Assembly: GCA_013399695.1 (NCBI GenBank)
Contig: VXAU01001352.1
Coordinates: 1,046,799-1,110,798, forward strand
Direction: 5' to 3'
DNA: 64,000 nt
Source: Formicarius rufipectus
Taxonomy: Eukaryota; Chordata; Aves; Passeriformes; Formicariidae
Below, one piece after another: positions 12,968 through 24,029 of this stretch. Position 1 is the first letter of the stretch; every line of letters starts with the position of its first letter. The position numbers were made by a program, and so were the translations under genes. Under the pieces are notes generated by a model. That model was not told the DNA's origin, did no database searches, and was given only the letters and a program-made list of their open reading frames with translations.

Positions 12968-13462
12968 CTGATTATTGTGTCCAGCTCTGGGCCCCTCAGT
13001 TCAGGAAGGACATTGAGGTGCTGGAGTGAGTCCAGAGAAGGGCAATGAGGCTGGGGAAGGGACTTGAGAAGTGTCATTAGGAGAGGCTGAGGGAGCTGGG
13101 GGTGTTTAGTCTGGAGAAGTGGAGGCTCAGGGGTGACCTCATCACTCTCTATGACTCTGACAGGAGGGTGTGCCCAGCCAGGGTTGGTCTCTCCTCCAAG
13201 ACAACCAGCAATAGAACAAGAGGGCATGGGCTTGAGCTCTGCCAGGGGAGGCTGAAGTTGGATACTAAAAGGAAATTCTTTCCAGAGAGAGTGATCAGGC
13301 ACTGGAATGGGCTGCCCAGAGAGGGGATGGATTCACCACCCTGGAGGTATTTAAGGTGAGACTGGATGTGGCATCAGTGGCATGGGAATCACAGTGGGGT
13401 TGGATCAAGGGTTGGACTTGATGATCTCAGAGGTCTCTTCCAACCCAGCTGATTCTATGATC
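12968..13462 (+). mobile_element. CR1 LINE, 5'-truncated 3' end, sense
   Basis: It begins in the 'CTCTGGGCCCCTCAGTTC' landmark of ORF2. It passes through the 'GAGAGTGATCAGGCACTGG' region and ends in GGACTTGATGATCTCAGAGG and GATTCTATGATCT. The coding part is broken by stops. It is a younger, typical avian subfamily copy in the same orientation as SUGCT. Confidence 0.95.
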
Positions 13463-13514
13463 TAATTGGAGAGCTGAACTAATGAATCTCTACATCTGAA
13501 GTCAGTTCAATCAC

Positions 13515-13960
13515 CTTTAGCGTGGGACCGTGCACCAAATCGGACTGGGAGCTCGAGCACCTCAGCTGAAGAGACTGAGAGGCAGGAGCTGGTACAGAGT
13601 GTGAAAAGGGGCAGGCTCAGGGGGCCTCTCTGCAGCTCTCCAGGCCTTACAGGAAGGTTATCAACGGGAAGAGATGGGCTCTTCACAGCAGTGCATGGTG
13701 GGTGGATGACACGTGAGAGATTCATCCCGTATATCTGCAAAATCCTTTTAGTCATGACAATGTCCAGGCAGCAGAGCAGGTTGCCCACAGAGGTCATTCA
13801 TGATCTATTCTCAGAGATTTTCAACCTGTAGCTAGATAAAGCCAGGAGCAACCTGGTCTGACTTCAGGCATGACTTTGACCTGACCCAAGCAAGAGCTTG
13901 GACTGGAGACCTCCCGAAGTCCTTTCCAACTTGGATTATATTCTTATTCTGTGACTAACC
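13515..13960 (+). mobile_element. Older CR1 LINE tail directly downstream of the previous one
   Basis: CR1-like 3' sequence: 'CAGCAGAGCAGGTTGCCCA', then 'CTTGGACTGGAGACCTCCC', then 'AAGTCCTTTCCAACTTGG', closing near TTATTCTGTGACT. It is clearly more diverged than the 12.97-13.46 kb copy and of a different subfamily, so it is a separate event. About 50 bp separate the two. Confidence 0.75.
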
Positions 13961-15254
13961 TTAGTCCTCCTCAGCTCTGCTGTGCTTAGCCCTATCCACC
14001 GAGATCTGAAAGAGAAATGATATAGTTTAATCAAATGGGAAATGTAGAGCACAGAAAGTACTTTTGAGGGCAAAAAAAATTATAGGGGAAAGATGTTTTA
14101 TACTGTGCCAGATTGCCAGTGATGTTGGATGGCACAGAGAGAGTACAGTTAACTAAAGGGACAACATTTCAAGAAGGTTTAGCATCTGGGTTAGTCTTGA
14201 ACTACTTTGCCAAAGACTAATGGACTTTTTTATGAAGCGTGGTAGCATGTGGATTTCTGGAAGCCACTGAATATTCTGAGTGGAATATGGAGCATAATGG
14301 GTAGCAACCCATACTGATTATGTAGAAAAAAACCCTAATGGATGCAATGCAATCTTTCCCAAATCTTTTCAATTACCATCCATTTATGTGGTTTAGGAAA
14401 CTCAAATAATAATATTCCAAACTTCTGCATTATCTAGTCTCTAATGTTGACTTTTAAAGGCTGCCAGTTGCTTTTTAAAGTCAAAACAATGTTTGTAATA
14501 CGATTTTTTTTTAAATGAAAAAACCACAATGATTTCAGCTGTCCCTAACAAACTAATCTTTGTAGAATTTATTAACTAGCAGGAACCTCTGTGAACTAGA
14601 CCTCATTTCTGACCCCTCGTAAGCCATGGTGAACTGGGAGTTTGGATATAAGCCTACACTTTGGAATCATCTCTGATCAAACAGGAAACAATAAACCTGT
14701 AAAAATAGTGTAAAACACCTCTTCCAGACAAAACAACTATCCTGAGTTTTGGTAATGTTTCTAGTGTATGCTCTCCTCATCCCCATTTCCTGAGCTGATA
14801 AACACTACCTGTGTCTGTCCTTCAGCCCATGGTCTGCATCAGGGATGACTTTATTGCTCAGAAAGGCCAATTTCTTACCTGGATTCATGATTTCCTTCTC
14901 TGCTCTTGAGATAATGTGTTTGGAGGACTGCTTGAAGCTCAGCTGGGAAAAGCAGTACAGGATTCCTCCTTGATATAGATTTCTTGGACTGAATTCAGGC
15001 AACTCATGTTAATTAATCAACCCACTCAGGAGAAATGTCCCTTTTTCCGGTCTTCTCCTGTCACTGTGCATTACAAATATACTACTGAAACAGGAAAGAC
15101 TTTTTTTCTCAGAGGTAGACTTTTCCTGTTTTATGATTCATTAAATGGTGTCGTGGTTCCATGGAGACTAATTGTCATCAATCTCTTAGAAGAATGGTTT
15201 TAGGGAATAAGAAGACGAGGAAAGAAATCTAATAGGAGTTCCTTACCGTGTCAC

Positions 15255-15320
15255 AGAGTTCTTCCTTAACCTTGGACAAATCACTCTCTGTCTCACCTTA
15301 CTAATTGTTTGCAGTTTTTC
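15255..15320. mobile_element. Possible MIR-like SINE fragment
   Basis: The segment ACCTTGGACAAATCACTC followed by CTGTCTCACC resembles the core of MIR-type tRNA SINEs ('CCTTGGGCAAGTCACTT ... CTCAG'). Only about 60 bp is recognisable, so the call is weak. Confidence 0.35.
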
Positions 15321-15686
15321 AAATCTGACTAAAGAAAGGAACTTCTTGGGAAAACTCCATGGGTTATTTCAAATCCATATCTCTATTTATTATGTATATA
15401 TTTATACTTACTTCCTTCATATATGGGGAAGACCAGCTATGGAAAGAACTGTGGGGTATCTGAGTGTTTGATCAGTACGTTTCAATACAGGGGGCAGATA
15501 TGGCTGTTAGAGCTATGTGCTATCTTCATCTGTGGGGGAAGCTTCAGTAGGGCCAAATATATGGCAGAGAAAAGTGACTTCCACATGAAGGAAGTTTGCA
15601 GGAAATTAAGGAAGTCTGCACTCCAATCCTTGGCTTTCTGCAGATAGGAGATCCTACAATACAGGAACAACATAAAAAATCCCAAC

Positions 15687-15709
15687 TTTTTTTTTTTTTT
15701 TTTTTTTTT
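15687..15709 (+). repeat. T23 homopolymer
   Basis: Twenty-three consecutive T residues followed by AAAG. The lysine run in an overlapping minus-strand frame comes entirely from this tract. Confidence 0.95.
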
Positions 15710-17834
15710 AAAGAACCTCTGCTTGAACTTCTGGTCCTGTCTGCTTCTCATCAGGTGTTTTTTCACATATGTGTGTGTGCTGTGTGCGTGCCTGCATGTG
15801 AACAACTGATGCTGATTGAAAAATTTTAATTTCACTCCACTATTTATGGTACATTGGAGACAAACAGCTTCACCGCCATCGCCGTTACCTCATTCGCCTT
15901 TTTTAGTCATCAGGGCTGGCTATTTATGTCTTTTATATTCACAGAGCTGATTTCAATTTTGAGGAATTCAGGACCATTACAGGAACTCAGCAGAAATGAT
16001 GTATGACAGCTCACCTAGCTATCCTCAAAATACTTTTTTTAAAAAAAAAGGCTTAATAAATATATAAACAGTATACTCATACTGATTGCAAAAGCAGAAA
16101 AGAGATGGTGGGAATGGCAAGGAATATGTTATAAGCTTCAGGATAAGGCTAGTATATCTTTTTAATGAATGATACTTTAATCTGGAATTTTTTCAAGATT
16201 CCTTTTAAAGTAAAACATAAACAGCAAACCTTTTAATACTTTTGCTCCTCTGTCATATGTTCCTAGAATATTTCTCTGTATTTAAAAATTTACAGCTGAT
16301 ACTTTCAAAGCTAATTTTTTCAGGAAAAAGCCAGCTGTCTCTTACCTAGATCTGGGACTTCAGTTGTTGGGGGCGATTAGGAAATTGTGGAAGTCTTTTC
16401 CATCAGTCTCAAGGGAACTGAGTGGCAGTCCTGACTGGGACCAACAGTGCTGTGTGTCACTCAGGCAGGGGCTCTCTGGGACTGGTGTCCAGGCTCTCTG
16501 AGCTGGACTCCTCTCTCCTCACACTCTAGGGCCCTTCTCTCTCTGTCTTCAAGCTGTGACAATCCCGAGTTGTTTTTCTTCAATGGCATATTTCTTTCCA
16601 GGACCTGACATTGACATATCAGGAGGAGACTTAAAATTTTTTCAGGGGACAAGTGGGGCCATTTTCCTGCTCTGTAGATAATAAGTGGTTGAGGTATTGC
16701 TGGACATTGATTGGCAATTATCCTTTTACTTACTTTAAATTGTCCTTCATGTCCTAAGCTACACTAGAATTTTCTTTAAACTGGACATAATTCTTATGGA
16801 GATTTAACTCAGTGGTGTCACCTTGCTGTTACACAGAGGGAGGAAATAAAACCTGAAGTATTAACTGAATAGCCAAATAAACTAATTAGTTTCCCATCAA
16901 TGGTGGCAGTCCTGGAATTCAGCTTTGTTTAAAAAGTTGTTTTGTAATTCTGTTTGAATGTGTTTCCCACTTCTTTCTTTATAAGTAAGAGTAATTTAGA
17001 AGGTAGTTTGTTAACTCTCCCTTCATAACAAGCACAGCCAGGTGCTCACAGAGTTCAGGCTCTGTGATTGCAAAGATATATCTGCGTGCCTCGGGTGTGT
17101 TGTAAAACAGCCAAATTACTTCAACACCCATAAATTCATGTATCTTTATGATCTTTAATAATTATTGGATAAGAAAAGGAATCTACTGTCAGCTAAAAAG
17201 AGTTTAGTTTCATTAAATGTAAAAATATGTTTTAAACATTTAGACAATTTCACTTAATCCCTGGGACACTGAGTAGACTAATCCTCATTTGTGTTTCCGC
17301 CGTATCGTCTTGGCCCAAGCCCTGCATTCCCATGAATGGAAAGAATGATTGGACTTAGCCTGGTTGCTCTGAACCTACACTGAGCAATTTTGTGGTCAGC
17401 AGTGGCCATTAGGTCGTGTGGTTTGCCTTTTTACAGCACTGACCATAATTTCATCAATTTGCTTCTTTCACATATGTTCAACTGCAGTTTGTCTCATTCA
17501 GAAGTCCTCAAGAGATGGAAAATTTACCAAATATCTGGCTCTTTCTTCAAAGGCCTGATCAAGCTAATTGTTAAAAACACCATGATCTCCAATTTAATAG
17601 AAAACCTATATTTTTTTTCATGTTTTTCATGAGCTTAAAGTACTTTTTCTGCCCATGAAAGTACTTAAATGACCAAAGTCTCATCTAGACAACTTTTTGA
17701 CAAACCGTGTAGGGTAATTTTCCCAGATCTTTTCAGGTGCTTGGTGTAAACACAGTGCAGCACTTTTTAGATTGTACTTATTTTTTTATTGCAGTCCATG
17801 TACTGCATATTTACAGGAAAAATTCCCAGTTGTA

Positions 17835-17990
17835 TGGAGCGTGTCACAAACTTCCTGCCTGACTCTGGCCAAGTCCCTTAGGCTGTGAAGTTACATTTCT
17901 CACCAAAAGATTGAGGTAAAAGAACTCTCAAGTAACTATGGAGCATAAATATGCTCATCCCCCTCCCCTGACAAATTAAAATAATGACAG
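17835..17990. mobile_element. Possible MIR-like SINE fragment
   Basis: GACTCTGGCCAAGTCCCTTAG resembles the MIR core 'GACCTTGGGCAAGTCACTTA', and the following part loosely fits the 'CTCAGTTT...GTAAAAT' region. It is highly diverged and the assignment is tentative. Confidence 0.35.
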
Positions 17991-20950
17991 TATATGAAAT
18001 TTGATGCTATACTTTCCTTGTAGTTTATGAAATAATGAATTGGATAGAAACAAGGGGCAAATAAGGCTTATGCAGTCAATTAAATTGTTCAGCTGATGCA
18101 GAGCCAACCACCAGTATATAGTGTGTACCTGTTGTAGGTTAGTAAATCAATCCACAACTCCTGAAGTAGGAAATACTGAAGCTCCCCTAGTCACTGTTAA
18201 CTTGAAATTATTTCTGTTCCTTTTCCTTGTACTTACCACAGCTCTTTCTAGTAATGTCCTGCCTAAAAATTAGCCCCGTGTTGCATCGAAATCTCTTTTA
18301 AAGAGATAAGTATTGCTTGGCTTCTAGATATGAGAAGTCTGCCCAGGCAGTAAAAATTGCATTGGTCTATTTTGGTGATATGCTGCATTTTAAACTAATC
18401 CTTAGTTTGGTTGCCAATGTAATCCTGAAGACTGTATCAGCATAACTGTTTCCAGTTCTATACTTCCATTTCAGTGCCTGTGGTCTGGGTTATTCTTCCT
18501 CAGGTATGTTCTGTGTTTTCAATAGAAAAGAGTAATGTTTTTGATGCTTCTCTCTAGATCCCTTCATGTTGTTCATGAAAACACAGTTTGGTTGGGTAAT
18601 TCACCTATTCTAAAACTTATATCTGCTCTTAATGTTGATACATTCACCATCAGATCTTGAATAAAAAAGTCCTTGCATAAAAGCCCTGCTTCAAAACTAG
18701 CATGGTGATTTGGACCTGAAGCCTTGGTTATTCTTGATTATCTTTTGAGATTCTGGGAGAGCAGGAAATCCCAAGAGTTTTTCCAAATGTTTTATGACTG
18801 TGTTACCTTTTATTCTTCACCACACTTTCATTTAGCTGATATTGGTCCCCAAATTTGACCTAGGCTTTGACTTAATTTTTAAATTTCTTTAATTTTGCAA
18901 GTAAAACTAGTTAGTCCATTGTAACATTGTATGCAAAAGCTTTAAACCATGAGAGGACAGATGTGCTCAAGTTTAATACAAGGTCTGTTGAAACATTAGG
19001 CATTGGGTCAAAACCTGATCAGTAAAATCTTCCTGGCCCAGAGTCTGTTAAGGTACAGAACAGAGTACACCGAGAAGACATAAAATCCCTGTTATTTTGA
19101 CTGTCTGAAACTAGACTGAACATAACAGAAAAGAGAAGCAGTTTATCCATATAAAAATGTGACAATTGTTCTGTTAAATGGAATTGATAACTTAATGAAT
19201 TTCAAAATTTGATGCGAGTTCATTGCTTTAAATGAAAGTTGTTTAGAGATTATGCCTGTGTCAGGACCATAAAACATTTATTTTGATTTGTGTGTGAGTG
19301 CAGTGTTCCTCATGGGTTTTGAACTGGATGCAGAGATGAAGTGAGGCAGAAGCTTGCAGATTAGAACAAGCTTTTTAATATTCTTCTCAAGCTGTTTTTA
19401 GATACATCACAAGGAACAGAAAATGAGGCCCATTTGTGAAAGGAGGTGGTGCAATTTATAAACATATGGGGCGTACAAAATCTTAAAGCTGATGATGCAC
19501 CAATACCCAGTTCCAGTTGTTCAGTTGCACATGCTGAAAGCATAACTGCATGCACATATCTGCTATTTTGAGCCCAGGAACACAGACATACAAACTTACA
19601 TAATTTAACAGCAATTTTATAGTATTCTAAAGAAATCACAAGATTCTTGTGCTAAAAAATTAAGCTGCATTGCTTTGCCTATGAGATTTCGATTGCTATA
19701 TGAGTAAATCTGTGATGAAAACTGTTTAGTTCTCACATTTGTTCATACATAGGGGGATAGAGAACATAGAAAGGGGCAGAGATCTCTGTGTTGGTAGTAT
19801 TTACCCTTGGTGTTTTCCTAATAGAATGAGGACTTATGTTATAATTCCTGAAAGGGAACTTTTACTTCCTGACTGCTCACAAATCAAAGTCCCTGCTGTA
19901 GGATTTAGTAGTTGTTTTGCCTCAGTACTGAATGCACAGTATATTAGTTTATTTTTCTACTCATTTTTACTTGACTTTCCTGAGGGAAAAGCATCAGAAA
20001 ATGCTGACGTGTCCTTTTGCTCCTTGTAGGTTCAGTTCCACTCTCCCTAAAAGTATTGTGAGAAAACATGGGTCAAGTGTAACTTGGACACAGCTGCAGG
20101 GCAGTGCCAGATCAGAAGATATCACTTTAAACTCCTTCAAGTGCCTCTGGAATACTGACACTGTAGAGAAAAGTCCTGGGGGAAGAGAAATTGGAAGAGT
20201 AGCTCAGAATTTAAAAGAAAACCCTTGATGTCTTCCTATGATGCCACTCACCCTGTTAGAGTTATTATTCTGACCTATTCTAAACCTTTCAAAATGCCAG
20301 CTAGTGTGGTAATCCCTTGGACTCTTCCTTCCAGTTGACCTTAAGAAAGAAGGCAACACCGTGTTGAATGCCTCAGTATGACTTTTAGATCCTCACTGCT
20401 AGATGGTTCCCCACCCGAAGCAGCATCACCCACCAACAATGTCTGTGTGGCAATCTGTTCCCATGTCCAGGAATTTGCATTTACATTTTTACTTTTCCAG
20501 GTTTTTTTAATGCTTTTTGTTCTGTTGGGTTTGTTTAATGTGGGCATTTTTCAGTCATAGCACATCCTTCTCAGTTTCAGGTATGTTCAGAGATTAGTGT
20601 TCTCTTCCCCAAGATTATGAAGATGTGACTCAAAATGAATCAAAAATCATTGATTGTATTTAGAAGCTCTAAGTCTTATCTTACTCTTGGAAATTAATAT
20701 TATACTGGGCACCAGTTCCAGTGAAATAGAATATTATACTTCAATAAACTAATTATATATTACACCTGGATATCACATATGAATAATTATAAACTCTTAT
20801 AGAGCATGACAATCTTGATACCCTTGGAGGTTATTTGGTGTTAAACTGTAGTGAGAAAACTTAGGTAGTTTCAGTGCATATAATTTATTTAAAAAGTTAT
20901 GATTCAGAAAATTCAGAAATCTGAATATTTTATGTTTAATATATAAACCT

Positions 20951-20997
20951 CTTTCCTTTTTTTTTCTTTTTTTTTCTTTTTTTTTTTTTTCTTTTTT
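20951..20997 (+). repeat. T-rich low-complexity tract, (T8-13C)n
   Basis: Runs of 8-13 T separated by single C residues. On the minus strand this makes a lysine-rich frame that should not be read as a protein. Confidence 0.9.
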
Positions 20998-21123
20998 AAA
21001 CAAAGTGTTGTGTAAAGTAAATTATTGTAAGTGAAAAGAAAACTAAGCCCTGGTATCACATTGAATTCTTATCTGTTCATCTTTGAACAGTATTTATGTG
21101 TAACTATAATTACCCTTGGTATT

Positions 21124-21170
21124 AAAAAAAAAAAAAACAAAAAAACCAAAAAAAAACAAACAGGAAAAAA
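21124..21170 (+). repeat. A-rich low-complexity tract
   Basis: A runs broken by single C residues and CC. It lies about 130 bp after the T-rich tract, so the two form a loose inverted pair of homopurine/homopyrimidine sequence. Confidence 0.85.
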
Positions 21171-22774
21171 AGAATTCTTATAAACCAGATTTCAAATATT
21201 GGGCACATTCAGGGAACTTAAATGCTCTGAGAATTTATGGTGAATACAATGGTGAAGATAAATGTTTTAGTAAGCTGTGGATAATTTTTAAACTCAGGAT
21301 GGATGACTTAAACCAATGTTGTCTTATTTACAGTAAAGCATATCCTCAGTAAAAGTGCTCTGTTCTCTTTTGAAGACTTGAGCTCTATTCCAGAGCTTTT
21401 TCATTTAAGTTTTCTAAATTCACTCTAATTAATGAGAAGTAATGATCAATAATCAACTTAAATATGGAACTTAATATGTGCAAGACAAAATTTAAACATT
21501 CTAATTCAGGGTTTACTTTGTAAGGTATTGACTGATAATTACACGGAGAGATTAAGAGGATCCATCTGTAGTGGCTCATTAAAAAGTCAAGAGGTAAGAC
21601 TGAAACCTCAATCATATTTTAGGAAATTTCTGTCTTTTAGGGCGTAATGTCTTTACCAGAAGAGTAGTAGTTCAAAATGTCATTTTATATTTGAGCAGTG
21701 TAACCATTACCACCTCCTACCTTGTAAAAAGAAAGAAATCCCACTCTTGGTGACAAGGTCATTTGAACCACCACTTTGGGGAGGAAGGGCTGCATCTTGG
21801 TTTGCTCATCAAACTGGGATAATAGTTGATTTCCACTTCCTTGCTGCTTTTAGCTACTTAACTAAATGACCCAAGGACACTGATCCAGGCAGGAATGCGA
21901 TCACATTTAATTCAGAAGTTATTTCTGGGTGCAGATGTAATTGGTGTACAACTTGCACAGCCTTTGAAAGACTTACAGCTTTTAATTATCCATTGGCTTC
22001 TTCCACAGGTATCACATTTCTAGTCTTTCCTAAATATTGCAACTATGAAATATAATGACAGACGTGCTGGTAGAGAAAACACTTTTGTCCTCAGCTTTAG
22101 GATATAGTGGGTATAAAGTTTACTGACAAGAAGTCTTCTCCCACTGGTAACATTCAGTCTCCAATAAAACCCAAGGTGATTGAGAGGATTCACATCTATG
22201 TAGCTGTAATAGGAAAAAAGGCAAATTACCAAGACATGGACCGGAGTACCTAACACTCTCATGTGACCAGTCACCAGACAGGATAGGACATGAATTATCT
22301 TTTCCAATGCTATTGCACCTTTTGGCAAAAAGAAAAAAAGGGAAAATATATCCCATTAGTTTTTCTTTCCTTTATACTTTGAATTCACAGGCTTAAAAGA
22401 TGGATTGAAGACATATATGATGTATATTGTGGTTATGTTATCTGTATGATGCTGAAATTTATTTTATGTGCACAAAAAACGTAGGTAAGTTTAAATTTAT
22501 GTGCATTTTTCATATTTTGTTTTCTTATCTTGTGTATTAGAGCTCATTTCCCTCATCTCCATCCAAGTTTCTTTGGCATATTTTTCTTCAGTAATTTAAT
22601 TTGGCCCAGCCATCTGTAATGTGGGCACATACACTATATATTTTACATTAAAGAAGATCCTGCTCAACAAGATATGCTGAGAGGGCCATTTACATTGTCC
22701 ATTTGGATTAGAAGGAATTAAGTAATTCAACATAAAGGTATATTATCCTTTGAAAGTTGCTTCCTTGGTTGTGT

Positions 22775-23920
22775 AGACCGACATATGTGCCCTGGGTGAA
22801 GGACTGGCTGCAGGGCAGGGTTCAGAGGGTTGCAGTGAAGGGAACAATATCTGTCAGGGGAGCAGTTGGCAGTGGTGTTCCTCAGGACTCAATTCTAGAG
22901 CCAGTTTTGTTATTTTATTATTTTATCAGTGATCAGAAGCCTGCACTTGAATGCACAAGCAGTAAGTTTGCTGATTATACTATTTAATATATATATATCT
23001 ATAGACACTATACTATTATACTAAACTGGGAGGTCCTGCTGACCCTCCTGTGAGACAAAGGGCCTTGCAGGGGGATGTGGATAGATTGGAGCATTGGGTA
23101 ATCACCAGTGACATGAAACTTAACAAGGCCAACCAAATGCCAGATTCTGCACCTGGGCTGGAGTAATTCCAGACATGAGTCTAACCTGTGAGAGGAGTGG
23201 CTGGAGAGCAGCCCTGCAGAAAAGCCTCTGGGAGTGCTGGTTAGCAGGAGTGAGCAGGGTGTGCCCTGGCAGCCAAGGGGGCCAAACCATGTCCTTGGGG
23301 TGCATGGAGCATCACCAGCCAGCCAAGAGAGAAGGCTGTCCCACTATATTTAGTGCTTGAGCACTGTGTGCAGCTCTGGGCTCCATCATTGCAAAGGGAT
23401 GGGAAGGTACTTGAAGGTGTCCTGAGAAGGGCACCGAAGGTGGAGAAGGGGCTGGCAGGAGTGTGCTCTGAGGAGCAGCTTGAGAGCACTGTGTCTGTGT
23501 GGTTTGGAGAGGAGGAGGCTGAGGGGTGACGTCCCTGCTCCCCACAGCTTCCTGAGGAGCAGGAGTGGAGAGGGAGGCGCTGAGCTCTTCTCCCTGGTAC
23601 CCAGTGCCAGGACACGTGGGAATGTCTCAAAGCTGCATCCATCAGGGGAAATTCAGACACGACATTAGGAAATTTTTCTTTGCCCAGAGGGTGGTCAAAC
23701 CCTGGAAGAGACCTCATGGGTTGATGCCCCATGTCTGTCACTGTTGAAGAGGCGTTTGGACAGTGCTTTTAAAGCCAGGCTTTAACTTTTGGTCAGCTCT
23801 GAAGTGGTCAGGCAGCAGGATTAGATGATCCCTGCAGGTCCCTTCCAACTGAACTATATTAAATTCTGTTCTTATCCTGTTCCATTCCTGTCCATTCCAT
23901 TCCACTCCATTCTTATTCCT
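22775..23920 (+). mobile_element. CR1 LINE, about 1.1 kb 3' part including reverse-transcriptase core
   Basis: The 5' part encodes a decayed reverse transcriptase. GWLQGR...QRVAV lies near 22805-22835, followed by GVPQDSILEPVLL. At 22967-22978 comes FADY, where the catalytic FADD motif is expected; its second Asp is lost. Thumb and C-terminal parts follow in several frames. The copy ends with TTAGATGATCCCTGCAGGTC and CCTTCCAACTGAACT, then an ATTCC-rich tail. An AT-rich insert of about 45 bp splits the sequence just after FADY. It is an older subfamily than the 13, 46, 57 and 59 kb copies and cannot make a working enzyme. Confidence 0.9.
22981..23025. repeat. AT-rich (TA)n insert inside the CR1 copy
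   Basis: A TATATATATAT run and two ACTATACTATTATACT-like repeats interrupt the CR1 ORF2 between 'GATTATACT' and 'AAACTGGGAGG', which are adjacent in CR1 elements. It looks like microsatellite growth or a small templated insertion after the CR1 landed. Confidence 0.75.
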
Positions 23921-23922
23921 GA
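23865..23922. repeat. (ATTCC)n-type CR1 tail microsatellite
   Basis: Irregular TTCCATTCC / TCCACTCC units directly after the CR1 3' end. Avian CR1 copies often end in a short direct repeat such as ATTCTATG, and this appears to be a diverged, expanded version. Confidence 0.75.
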
Positions 23923-24029
23923 AGCTGGATGTGCTCTTCAAGTGAGCGATTGCAACCCCCTGGAAGCCCCTCTTGAGGTACATCCCTGGAGTCTAAAAAA
24001 CTTCCTTTCCCTGGATGAAGGGCACTTTT

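Larger units (their letters stand above)
13961..22770. other. Long intron stretch without genes
   Basis: Mostly unique-looking AT-rich DNA. It holds the homopolymer and low-complexity tracts listed separately, and two weak MIR-like patches. Reading frames here are at most about 120 codons and those above 100 overlap poly(A/T) runs. No exon with convincing splice flanks and homology was found. Confidence 0.5.

Noticed and set aside
15482..15835. 117-codon minus-strand frame with a lysine run
   Set aside because: The lysines are the T23 homopolymer; the remainder has no similarity or splice context.
23241..23741. 166-codon minus-strand frame
   Set aside because: It lies antisense to the CR1 copy at 22.8-23.9 kb and has no family match.
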